DNA from: Utricularia gibba
Lineage: Eukaryota; Streptophyta; Magnoliopsida; Lamiales; Lentibulariaceae
Assembly (NCBI GenBank): GCA_002189035.1
Contig: NEEC01000014.1
Location: forward strand, 374,501-438,500
Reading direction: 5' to 3'
DNA length: 64,000 bases
This document shows, piece by piece, positions 22,596 through 33,783 of this stretch. The position numbers were made by a program, and so were the translations under genes. The notes under the pieces were generated by a model. It did not search any database and was not told where the DNA came from. It saw only the letters and a program-made list of their open reading frames with translations. Numbering within the stretch: position 1 is the first letter of the stretch; every line of letters starts with the position of its first letter.

Positions 22596-23395
22596 TTACG
22601 AAGATCGAAACACGTCCTTGACAGCAGATGCAGCCGTCAAGTAATTCAATGTGTTTCTCAAAATCTCCTTCTCCCTTTCCAATCTTGTTGCAGTGTCTTC
22701 AAGCTCCAACAGTGCTTGCTGCTCCCACGGTGCACCCTCAAATGTACTCCCAACAAAGAAGGAGAATGGGGTTGGGAATTGATTCTTTCTTAAATCTTGA
22801 GCCTGTTTTTCAGGCTTCCCATTCAGCCGATTCGATAACCTGATCACATCCTTCATATTCATTTCCACTTCGTTAGCTAATGCATCTAGGCTCTGCGCCG
22901 CGCCGGAGGGCCGATCCTCAAGCCATACAACTTCCGCAACCAAATAAGGCTTCGTGCGGACCAATTTAGTGACCCTGAAACGCTCTTGCCCCTTACATAT
23001 CAGGAAGAATCGATCATCGAAAAGACGCTCGTGTTTGATTACCTCTCCAACGCAGCCGACATCGGTGGTTCCCATGGTGGGGTCCGTGTAGATTACGCCA
23101 AATCGGAGATCGGTGTGAAGGAGGGTGTGCATCATCATTCGATACCGAAATTCGAAAACCTGAAGAGGCAAAATTGCGCCAGGGAAGAGGACTAGCGGTA
23201 ACGGGAAAAGGGGTAACTCCACCAAATCGTCGGGATTGCGCGAATTTGCGCGGTGCTGACACCGAAGTGACGGTGGCCTCAGCTGGCGCCGCCGCCGCTG
23301 CTCGGAAAAGGAATATCTGGGTTTGGAGCAATGAAACTGTGGAATTATGTGAGGCGAACGAGAGGGAGAAGAATGCAGAATATGGGTAGCGCCAT
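22596..23395 (-). CDS. LON N-terminal domain protein, plastid-targeted, frameshift near start
   Basis: A single exon. From Val at 23225 the protein reads VELPLFPLPLVLFPGAILPL, then FEFRYRMMMHTLL and GEVIKHERLFDDRFFLICKGQERFRV, ending NYLTAASAVKDVF. This is the LON substrate-binding domain without the AAA+ or protease parts, the architecture of small plant LON-domain proteins (about 270-280 residues). No ATG exists in that frame. The ATG at 23395 begins M-A-L-P in the neighbouring frame. One extra base at the run 23384-23386 joins M-A-L-P to a Ser/Arg-rich transit-peptide-like stretch (ILHSSPSRSPHIIPQ...) and on into the domain, for 266 residues. I infer a single-base deletion in the assembly. 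Likely chloroplast, function unknown. It is head to head with the Maf-like gene. Confidence 0.85.
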
Positions 23396-23645
23396 TGCCA
23401 GTCTTTCTTTCACCTCCTGGAGTAGAGGAGTGTGCAGAGTTTCTGAATTCTCAAACGGCGCTTATCTGGAGGAGGAAGGAACACGTGTAGGCAACTGCTG
23501 CGGGATTGAGATCCGCTGCTGACTTTTCAAAAGATCCAATTTTGATTCCTTTATTCACCTTTAAATAAAATTTATACAAACACCATAAATTGCAAATCGT
23601 TTCAACTGGACTGGAGCACGGGGCAGCGAACGGCGGCACTGGACA
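23396..23645. promoter_or_regulatory. Shared bidirectional promoter (LON-domain gene / Maf-like gene)
   Basis: Only 250 bp separate the divergent start codons. The interval must hold both 5' UTRs and both core promoters, so transcription is probably driven from a common region. No unmistakable TATA box is seen. An AT-rich stretch lies near 23555-23575. Confidence 0.5.
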
Positions 23646-25642
23646 ATGTTTGCCCCTACGCTTCAAGGATTCAAGGTAGCTTCTTTGGCGCCATACTAGG
23701 GTTTAATTTCTTGTCTGGGCTGTAATGTTTCGTGTATTGGGTTGCAGCTGATACTGGGATCATCTTCCATTTCCCGCAAAAAGATACTAGCCGACGCGGG
23801 CTATCAGTTCACAACGATGGTGAGTTTTTTCTTTCTTTAATCTGAGTTGCTTGTCTCCGTGTGCAATGTGAAGGGATGACGATGAAAAGTTTACAACTTT
23901 TTTAGTTTTTTTGAATCTGTCTTGAAAACGCAGTTTTCTCCACGTAATTCGACCTGTGTATGTTTCAGGCTGCAGATATAGATGAGAAGGGCATCCGGAA
24001 GGAAAAGCCTGAAGACTTGGTGATGGCACTTGCTGAAGCGAAGGTATCATCTTTTTGATGGGTACCTGCTACATGGTTCAAGATAGCATCATTTTTCAGA
24101 AAATATCTTTCTTTTAACTTATGTCTTTATTTGTGCTTTAGGCGGACGCCATAGTCAGGAAAGTGAAGGCTATTGAGAAGGAGCCTACTGTCGTCATAAC
24201 ATCAGACACTGTATGCAGCTTATTTTTTTTCATTGAAGTCATGGAATTTATGTGACATTCTGAAGATATGGCATTGGTGTTTACATGTCAAGCTGGGCTT
24301 GTTTCTGAAATCCAAATTAGAGACTGATGAGTTTGCTTTCCTTGAGCCAGATGGAAAGAAAAGCATATAATCAATGTTTCTTTGATGATTGATTGCCTGT
24401 CTACAGATTTACTTGCTTATATCTACTACGTTTCTCACTAGGTAGAAAACTCAAAATCAAAGCTTCATGGTGAAGAGGATGCTGAAACAACCCTACTAAT
24501 TACTTGCGACCAAGTATATGAAATATTTTTTGGTTTATTAACGATTCTGTAAACAAAATTTGGATGCATGTATTCTTCAAGAAGTATTTGCTCTGAGGAT
24601 TGAATGATTATGTTTCATTTCTAGTGGTTTCATTATATACATTCTTTCTCATCTCACTTGGAATGGTATTATTGTGGAGGTTGTGGTGTATGAAGGGGAG
24701 ATAAGGGAAAAACCATCAAGCAAAGATGAAGCTCGTGAATTTCTGAAAGGTGTCACCACATTTCTGCATTTATTTCTTGTTTATATGGTAGTCTCATTGG
24801 CTAGGTTTTGGTGTTTCAGGTTACTCTGGTGGGCATGCTGCGACTGTGAGTTCTGTCCTTGTTACAAACCTCGGCTCTGGGTTAAGAAAAGGGGATTGGG
24901 ACAGAGTTGAGGTACCACTTGTCTAGCATTTTTTGTGTACAGCAAGGGACTTTGCGTTTCAGCAATTGTGTTTCTGGAGATTTATGAAGTTGGCACCTGG
25001 ATGGTGAACCTTCACAGATTTTGTTGTGCATAGATTTGTTTGAAGTATTTTTAGCTCCATTCCTGTTCGTTTCTACGACTTCATACCCATAAAGTTGATG
25101 TAGATTGTCAAACATTTCTCTTTATGTGACCCGTTTGTACACTGTTGCTTCATTCATTTTTTTTTCTCATAATTTTTGCAGATCTATTTCCATGATATAC
25201 CCGAGGAGATAATTGAAAAACTGGTACATAGTTCTCCATGATTTCAAAGATTTCCCTGCCAAAACTCATTGATGAATGAATTGCTATACTTTCCACAGAT
25301 TGAAGAGGGGATTGTGCTAAACGTTGCTGGAGGACTACTGATAGAGCATTCTCTGGTTTTGCCTTATATCAAAAAAGTGGTTTGTGCTTCTATTTCTGTA
25401 TTCCATAAAAAAAAAAAGTGATTTGCTTCATAAAACTCATGAATCAGATAATACATTGAAAAGCATGCAAAGCTATATAGTAACCCTTTCACCTTCAAAC
25501 GACCTGAGTCATGTTTTCTGATGATGTTTTTTTGTGTGTGTATGTCATTAGTTTTATTTTGCTATGGCAGGTTGGTGAAATTGACAGCGTAATGGGACTT
25601 CCAATGGCCCTCACCAGGAAACTTGTTGAGGATGTTCTGTAG
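23646..25642 (+). CDS. Maf-like nucleoside triphosphate pyrophosphatase with duplicated exon
   Basis: Ten exons: 23646-23675, 23748-23819, 23969-24043, 24142-24210, 24442-24513, 24680-24749, 24820-24911, 25182-25223, 25299-25379 and 25571-25642. All junctions are GT-AG and in phase; including every exon gives 224 residues. Family motifs: L-I-L-G-S-S-S-I-S-R-K near the start, DIDEKGIRKEKPEDLVMALAEAK, VVVYEGEIREKPSSKDEAR, GYSGGHAATVSSV and VAGGLLIEHSLVLPY. Maf proteins hydrolyse non-canonical or modified NTPs to NMPs (house cleaning). Exons 4 and 5 both end with a version of the same catalytic segment (VVITSDT and LLITCDQ), and either fits directly before VVVYEGE in exon 6. Skipping one gives 200 or 201 residues, closer to the usual ~200-207. 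They are therefore candidate mutually exclusive exons. Confidence 0.9.
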
Positions 25643-25988
25643 ATTAATCTCCATATTCTTGTTTTTACGTAGCTTTATTCAGTTGTCTGCGTTATGTCAC
25701 TTGAATCTTCAGTATCTATTAAGTGGGTGTTGCCCAAGGGTTGATTCTATATGAAAATGATTCATTCCAGCGACCCATATTTAACATAGTTCCAATGTGA
25801 GGTCTTCAAGATGTTTTATTCTACACAATGCAGACACATAACTTCTGCTATTTCTTTGAGTTAGATAGCACTCATATAGCTCGTAAGTTGAAATACGAAA
25901 TAAAGACGCCTGGCAATGAAAGGTGAAACATCGTGGTGCCTTTTCTTGTGAGTTTCCATCTATTCCACGCACTTCTGTAGCTATGTCT

Positions 25989-26469
25989 TCATTGAAGTTT
26001 CATATATTTCATCCTGAAAGAACAGAAGAAAAAAACTGTAACACGACGCTGCTCCTTTTTATCATGAGGTTAGAATTTCTGTTGAATTGTTTTTTATCAA
26101 TATGTTTGTATGTTTATGAAATGCTGCAATCCCTGTATGTGCTGTAGCATGTGGGTGAAAAGATATGCATCTTATGCTGAGTGTGTGACTGGTCCATACG
26201 ATTTCTGCATACCTTTGCTCCTGCATCTCAGCTATCTTATTGTTTTTGCTGCTGAAGTCTTTGTAATTTGGCACCGGAACTTTCCCAGATTCAATGCGGT
26301 TGATGTCATGGACTAGTCTCTGGTAATGCAACTTCACCTCCTCCACGCTTTTCCCGCCTACAGCCCGAGCCATGTTCTGCCAACGGTCAGGTGTGTCTCT
26401 ATCATAGGTAGCCAAGGCATCCTCGAAAGCCTTGTTTTGCTTTGCCGTCCAAGTAGAGTTGGAACTCAT
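25989..26469 (-). CDS. RADIALIS-like single-MYB (SANT) protein
   Basis: Two exons, 26213-26469 and 25989-26013, with an intron in phase 2, give 93 residues. Nearly the whole protein is one MYB/SANT repeat: [15 protein letters not shown] near the start, then [23 protein letters not shown], ending in VPVPNY. The tiny last exon adds MKYMKLQ, the usual end of RAD-like proteins with the same intron position. The family (RAD and RL1-RL6) competes with larger MYBs such as DIVARICATA for partner proteins and influences floral and seedling development. The ATG at 26469 follows upstream in-frame residues that have no conservation. Its stop lies about 350 bp from that of the convergent Maf-like gene. 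Confidence 0.9.
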
Positions 26470-27812
26470 TTTGCAACCTTGTAGACAGGATGCTTGCAGT
26501 ATTGAGTTCTCACATTGGAGACCTGCTCTTATATAGTGTTGGTGAGGGGGGGATCTGGGAGAAAGTCTGAAGGAGACATGGCTTCCCTCACCTTTTGTAA
26601 GACAAATAAAAGACAAAGCTTACCCAATACAATGATGGGATGTCCTTTTGCAGATTTTATTCAACTTTCTTTCCAGATTACATGCATTTCTTTCTTCAGA
26701 ATAATTTATGGGTCAATTGTGATTGAAAATCTGCAACTGAACAAAGCCAATGTATTAGTAGAATGGCTTTCATGGTTAGTCCTCGTGGTCTACTGGGAAT
26801 TATACCAATAAGAAAGGGGATACTTGCAGCTTGAAACACTTGAAGCCTTTAGGCTGCAGTAATAATAAACTGAACAATGGTTAGTTTCTACTGGCACCAC
26901 CAATGAGGCTTTGTTTCCACTGGAAGTTGGATGGGAATGGGATTGAGGTTCAACCTGATGCCTATTTTTGGGTCAGTTGATTCCCATGTTCATTGATATT
27001 TGTGCCTATTTCCTCTCAAGTTATCCCCTTTCCTTTTCAATATTCACATTCGTGCTCGGTGGGAGAAAAATAAGGCTGACAGATGCTCTTTTACCCCGCA
27101 GTCCGTCATCTTCCAAAGACAAAACATGAGTTGCAGCAGAGGCGCCTGTCTATCTGATCAACGAGGCTTGAGGTGAAATGAAGGGGAGATGTTGCCGATG
27201 GAAAACTATCTTGTTGATCCTCCACGTTGGCGCTGCATCAAAATCCACCCTCAGGTGGTATCACCGCTGCTGCTGCCCGGCTGTGTTGTCTTCTGATGGT
27301 CGTGGTGAATGGATTCCCCATTGACAACGGTGATGACGATGAGCGTGCGGAATCAGGAATCCGATGCCCCTGTTGAATGGAATCCCTTTTTACAGCTGGG
27401 AGCTTCCATCGATGGCGATCATCTGAATGAGACTTGGACGCACGGCTTTCACTCGGGACGATGATATTTTTGAAGATGGGCCCCACCATATTGTGATTCT
27501 AGATATTTTGTCCGTACGCCACTACAAACAAGCTTACGGTTTGTTCATGTTTACTTACATGAGACCGACGACATAGAATCAAGAAAAAAAACTAAACCCA
27601 TTTTGTTATATATTATCATTATTTTTTGTAAATGTTTTTGGGATTTAAAAGAATAAATTTTCAACAAATAATATGTCAAAAAAACTCATTATTTCCAAAT
27701 CATTTTTTTAAACTACTTAAAATTTGATTCTGAATAAATTCACCACCCTTCCATTCACTTTCTAACAGGCACTGGGCATATCGAACAACAAAGTCTACTT
27801 GTAACAAGTGCA
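26470..27812. other. Spacer between RAD-like and PRAF genes
   Basis: The first part is the RAD-like promoter. An 83-codon ATG ORF at 27238-27489 (minus) has no recognisable features and is rated at most doubtful. 27590-27740 is very AT-rich. Nothing else seen. Confidence 0.45.
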
Positions 27813-30800
27813 CTATTCCTCATCTTCAGTTGTTGCTGGCTTTGTAATCTTGGGAGGAGAATACTTCTTTAGTAGCCTGTCTTTGTTTTCTTTCCACCAT
27901 TCTGCCGCCTGCTGCTCGGAAAAATGGCGTTTGCTGCACAAGAACTAAGGCATCAGAATTGGTGGTGGAATGATGACGAATATTGAATCCCCAGCTAAGT
28001 GGGATGAAATGAAATATGAGTATAGTTTGGAAGAAAACCTGAATTGGACTCTCTTGAAAACCTTGGATCCATTCACTAGCTGCACAAGTGTCACATAAAC
28101 ACCGGGTTCGAATTGCTCCACAGCTTCCTTGTATCCCTTGTTGGGAGCTTCAGGGGCCCCAAGGCCACTGCCTTCTATAATTGATTGACTATCTGTTCTT
28201 CTATGAAAATCTGAAGATGAATTGATTCCTGTTGGAGTTCCACTCAAGCTCTTGGGAGTCACTTGATTTCCTGAATCAACCTGCTCTTCTGTTGCTGCAC
28301 TTGATTCACCAGTCGTTATCTTGTGATCAGCATGATTCCGTTCCTCTTTTGATGATTCTTGAGGCAAATTCAAAAATATTTCAGCCTGAATAGTATCCAG
28401 CAAAGAGTCAACTTGAGCATTTACGGTCTCAAAGGATTGGTTTTCTGATGTGTCTAGTGGCATCTTTTGCTTGATTTCTTTCAACTGCAGAATATGAGGT
28501 GAGAAATTAATGTTAGTAAAAGTAATCCGCTTGAAAGGTGGGGTATTGTCTAAATCCCCTGCAAAACTTCTTGTAAATCAAATTATCTCTCAGTTTGAAT
28601 GAGCAGTTTTGGACTAGCCCAATCACTAGGAGTCTATCTCAGAGTCTACCTGATTTGTGATCGTCTTAAAAGCTTGCATAACTTTGTCACACTCGGAAGA
28701 CTTGAAAGCAACTAGTGAATTAGCTTCTTGGGCTGCTTCCTTTAGCTTCTGTATTTCTATGCATTGGCTATCGGTTTTGTGTTTCAGGCTTTTTACCTGA
28801 GTTGACACCAGCAATGATAACCATGGATGAAATAAAGCAATAGAATGAATTAAGTTAAAAGGAGAGAAGTAACCTCTCCATGAAGTTTGGAAACTTCCTG
28901 GTTTAGAAGATCATTTGTCCTCTTTAAGGTATCAACGTTCCCTCTAGAAAACACCGGAGAAGGGGATCGTGGAGGACTTGGTCTTCTCGAAAATGGGGAA
29001 GTAGATCTTGAGCTGGATTGAGACTGGGAAGTGTATGCAGATGAGGTGATGGTAGGCATCATAGCAAATTGAGATGCACTGAGGGAACTGGGAAAAGCAG
29101 CATCTCTAAGCTTCAACGCTGATGGAACTTGAGAAGCACGTTGCATTCCTGACTTCACCTCAAGATACTTGACAGGTTCGACATTGTGGGAGAACAAAAC
29201 TCTTGAAGCTCTCGCATTTCTGTTGCTGAATTCTGTGAATCTACGAGGTCCCAAACTTCTTCTGGTTAGACTTGCTACACGGCTAACCTCTGATGTTCTT
29301 TTGAGTTTCTGATAGCAAGAATCGCAAACACGGTGTGGTTTCTCTGGCGTTGGAGCAAGAGCTGCTCGCAGCGCCTTCTTTGAACTACAAGCATGGCAAT
29401 GCACCAATCCACAATGATAACAATTCCTGCGTTTTCGAGTAAAACCAAAGGCTTGACGGCAGGAAGTACACACTGATTGATCTGATCCAGCAGTCCACCT
29501 ATGCATACATATCGTTGTTGTGTAGTTTGAGCCACAAGAAATGTGCCTCACCTGTCTATCTTTGAGAGCTTCAACCAATTTGGGGACATGAACATCTTCC
29601 AAGTCCCCGTGTCCTAATCTACCATTAGCTCCTTTTCCCCAAGTAAAAAGTTCGCTCCTTGACGTGAGAACTGCAACATGGGATTGACCACAAGCTATCT
29701 GTTCAACAAATTCTCCAACCAATCCATCTTGTACAAGGCCTGGCAACTTCCCACTGGATTTTGGAGTTCCCAACTGCCCATTGTCATTCCGTCCCATCGT
29801 GAAGACATGACCAGAAGTTGTAAGTACGACTGTCATTTTACTTCCACATGAGATCTGGTGGATGTTGTAGTCAATAAGGGAAGACACACAGGTTGGAATG
29901 AGAAAAGTATTCTTGTTTCCATGACCCAATTGGTAATCATCTCCATCACCCCATGTAAACAACTTTCTTGAGGAGACATGCGCACCAGATCGACTCGCAA
30001 CTTCTACAAGTGCAGCAGTGTGCCACATTCCACAGGAAACAGCAAGAGTTCTCAAGCCATTCAAAGCTTGGACAATCTTCGGACTTCTTGCATTTTCACG
30101 ATCACCATGGCCTAAAGCTCCAAATGCCCCATCCCCAAAAGTGAGTAAGCCCCCTGTGGAAGTTATAACTGCTGTATGCCAGGAGCCACAGTCCACCGCT
30201 GTAACTTGAATTCCCTCCAAAGACCTAGAAACTCTTTTTGGTATCCAATGACTAACATCGTTATCATGACCAAGAAGTCCTGCATTATACACACCATCAC
30301 CCCATGTGTGTAAATCCCCAGATGCAGAAATTGCACATGAATGAAATTCGCCACATGAAATAAACTCAATACTTGAAACAGACAACGACTCTATAAGCTT
30401 GGGGGAGCTCAAGTCTCGCTCATTTCCATGTCCCAATCGGCCACCGTATTCTTCACCCCATGTGAAGACCTCGCCTTGCCTAGTAACAAGGCCTTTATGA
30501 CTAACCCCACACGAGATTTGGATCACATCAATAACAACATTTGACTCAAGTTGTTTAGGAAGCAGAACATCACTTTTTTGTGCAGTTCCTGGCCCAAGTC
30601 CATCTATGCAAATCTCACCCCACATGTAAACATCGCCCAGTGATTCGGTGTCATCTAGTCCAGCATACTGACCTGACGAACTGCTTGAGACACTAATTCT
30701 ACCACCATCTCCACTTGTTCTTGTTTGCATATTTGAACATTCGGACCCCAAGAAAGAGCCAGAGCGTTTCAAGCGAATATCACGAGAAATTGAATCAGTA

Positions 30801-32007
30801 GAGAATCTTCCTTGAAAAATATTAAAAGGACCTTCTAGATTTGACCCAAGAGCACGGTTTTCGTGGGAGTTGTCAGTAACGTTACCATGGAACTGCATAG
30901 AACAACAGATGAATCTTGTAAATCTCTTTAATTCATAAAATTTTAGTTTTGAATTCTTGTTCAATCAAAATATCTTTATTGTCAATTAGTTTGATAATCA
31001 TTCCAAGAAGAACATCAGGTAAGTTGAATTCTAGTGCTGGGACCGAGACATGAGTGCCATCAGCAACTGTGACAAATGACTTGAAATAACACACAGCAAG
31101 TAAAACTACTATAATAAGAGAAATGGAACTTACTTCCGGGATTTCACTTCTAGTCCGTCTATTGCATGGTTGATAAGTTGATATTAAAGCCTTCAAAGCA
31201 TTAAGCCATATTTCAGATTCAACTTTGTCCTTACATATCTGAGATATAACCAAAGGTAGTGAATATGTTATCTTTTATTGATAACAAAATTAAAATTATC
31301 ATGGAGTGTTTTACTTACCAGATCAAGAGATCTTTCATCATTACTGTGTATGAGAGAAAATGACAAGTACTCTTTATCTGGACAGTAAAATCTTTGAAAA
31401 ACAGGCTGCGCAGACAAAAAAACAACATGAATTAGACTACCGCATTTCGAAGCAGCTATACGATATTCCAAGAGAAGGTAGAAATGACTCTCTCATAAAT
31501 GCAATCACCCTTCACAAAAAAAAGAGTTCATTAACTTACTGTTCTTTGTCCAGGTATGATACGTGACACAGAAGATAATTTCAAGTATTTTTCCTCCCCT
31601 TTGGAATACCAAATCAAAGTTGTCTCATCCTGTACATGTAAATTGTAATTGAGGATTCAAGAGCATATGATACAACCATGAATAAAACAACACCCTTTGA
31701 GAGACACTTGGCGCACATAATAGCTTACCGTGGAAAGCCTAAATGTACGAAACTTCGGTTTCCCTTTCCTGCAGTACTTTAGCAACTGTGTACCTTTCTT
31801 CAAAGTAAGGATTGCCTTCAAAGATAACACAGAGAAAATAAAGGAACTCAATTTGTAAACCAAGATCTTTATGCACGATGATCACAAAATAACATAAGAA
31901 ATTCCTAGAAAAATCTAAAATAATTGAGCATCTTAATCCCTGGAAATCTTGAAACATAACAAACTGCTTACCTGATCATTGCTTCCATAACTAGCAAGAT
32001 CTGCCAT
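27813..32007 (-). CDS. PRAF-type protein: PH, RCC1 repeats, FYVE, coiled coil, BRX
   Basis: Nine exons (31972-32007, 31729-31815, 31540-31629, 31319-31405, 31134-31238, 28874-30892, 28650-28796, 28039-28484, 27813-27933) give 1045 residues. It begins MADLASYGSNDQ. Exons 2-5 form a PH domain (LKKGTQLLKYCRKGKPKF, DETTLIWYSKG, EIWLNALKALIS). The 2-kb exon 6 holds about seven RCC1 repeats (FTWGEEYGGRLGHGN, TFGDGAFGALGHGD and others). A FYVE finger follows (CTSCRQAFGFTRKRRNCYHCGLVHCHACSS). Exon 7 is a coiled coil. Exons 8-9 end with a BRX motif (YKEAVEQFEPGVYVTLVQL ... EWWKENKDRLLKKY). PRAF proteins bind phosphoinositides and may regulate small GTPases at endomembranes. The intron splitting BRX is in the expected position. 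All domains are intact. Confidence 0.94.
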
Positions 32008-32514
32008 TCCATCTTTACCAAATCCAAGAAAAATTACCAACTTTTCCCATCAATCATTGCTCATCCTTTCCGTCAACACCAAATAAACGGCACAAAATAT
32101 TTGAATCCCCAGCGCATGTTCGATGATCCATTCCATAATCAACACAAGATAATCAAAAATCGAAAAAATGAAATAAAATTCCAACAGAGTTTTCGGATTC
32201 TTGGTGGTGATGATGAGAACTTCACGGCGTATTTATTGGAAATGAGACATGCAACAGATTTCTGAAGGGAGATGAAAGATAAGCGGATTTGGCGCGCTTT
32301 CTAACCGTACCTAAACGGTAAAAAAAAGAACAATAATGGGCCTACCGTACAGCTGACGGCCCCATTACATTCGAGTTAGTTGATTCCAATGAAAATATTA
32401 ATTATTATATTACTATTTTTGGAAATGACGTTCCATAAGATTCATCGTCTTCATGGCACTAAGCAGATTACAAAAAACATAAGTCTGGTCATGCTAATGG
32501 CCTTGTCTTGAACC

Positions 32515-33783
32515 CTACTGACCTGAACCGGGTTCACTGCGACTCGACTCCGGTGACGGTTCATCCGGCTGAGCACAGCCCCAAAACTTGGCAGTTCTGG
32601 CGTCATCCTGAACCATTTCCAATGAGCATTTCTCATGATCGTACTGCAGAGTAGCTTTGCCTCCAAACTCTGTAGGTAGATTGTCCACATCGAAGTATAA
32701 GTTCATGAGTTCCACACTGTCCTTTTTCTTTGGGTAAACGATCTTCACTTTCTCGAACGTTTTCGCATCGATGAAGTACTTGCAGACCTGAAATGTGCAT
32801 GAAACCACACATTATACACCGTTTATCAAAGTTGCAGCCTTGAGGGTCTGATGCAACAAACCTTCCAAAAAGCATCGAATATCCGAGGAGGGTTGTAGAG
32901 GAATGCAACTGCGAGCCTCTCGGGGTAGTGGTTTTGTAAGATGTGAGTTGTTTCTCTGGAGGATTTGATGGAGATTTTGGTGCTTAAGGACAACCCTGTG
33001 TAGTCCACCAACCAAACCATCTGCTCTTGTCCCTCTGGAAGGTTAATTATCGCATTCTCAAGGAAGTACACCAGCTGTCTTATCTGAGCCTCCACACAGG
33101 TAGAGTTCTGAAACAAGAGAGTTTTGCAACAAATGATAAACGGAACGGATAGAGCAGCAACAATCTTGATATATGACTTCATTTTTTTAAGCAAGCATGG
33201 CACATATAGACTGACTTGCTTTGCTGGCCTCATTAAAATAACAGGTCTCCCATGGCGGTCATGAAAATTGGCTCTAAATAGTTTTCCTGTCTCACTTTCA
33301 GCTGCAACTTCATGCTGCAATTTATGGACATGATGATAAATAAATCAAAGAGGGAGTGTTTTTCCGTGAAAAGTATTGCATCCTTCAAGCAAACCGAATG
33401 GTTACCCAACGGATTTCTTCGGGTTTATAAGATGCTCTCCATTTTAAGCTCTCCTCCAGCATCTTCTTTGCTTTCCCAACGTGCCAGTTTCGTGCTTCGA
33501 GGTACCGCCTCAAGCAGGCATCACTGCAGTACATCAAACTGCGGCCTGAAAGTTCTCCTAGAGAAGCTTTAAGCTCATCGATCTGCAACCAAGCAAGTTA
33601 GTTCCCAAGTAGCCAGACTAATACCAAGCCTTAAACACCCAAACTCAAATGCATCAATATACCAAGACTTAAGTAACCCCTTTAACTATTTCATTGCAAC
33701 AACCAACGCCAAATCAAGAAGAACATCACCTTCTGTCTTTGCACCATCATCTTATCCTCACTCTCTTTCTCATGGGATGCCAT
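32515..33783 (-). CDS. SEC14-like (CRAL-TRIO) phosphatidylinositol transfer protein
   Basis: Five exons (33730-33783, 33406-33582, 33216-33314, 32862-33107, 32515-32787) give 282 residues. Exon 1 is charged (MASHEKESEDKMMVQRQK). Exon 2 is the CRAL-TRIO N-terminal helical part (LRRYLEARNWHVGKAKKMLEESLKWR). Exons 3-5 hold the lipid-binding lobe: HGRPVILMRP, VWLVDYTGLSL, ILQNHYPERLAVAFLYNPPRIFDAFWK, and LPTEFGGKATLQYD near the end. It is a compact stand-alone SEC14 domain with no GOLD or nodulin extension. Known role of the family: exchange of phosphatidylinositol and phosphatidylcholine, coupling lipid metabolism to membrane traffic. The Pro/Ser/Glu-rich C-terminus has no domain. All residue blocks of the fold look present. 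Confidence 0.92.

Noticed and set aside
27238..27489. 83-codon minus-strand ATG ORF
   Set aside because: Basic/Ser-rich with no signal peptide, motif or neighbouring exon; too weak to call a gene.
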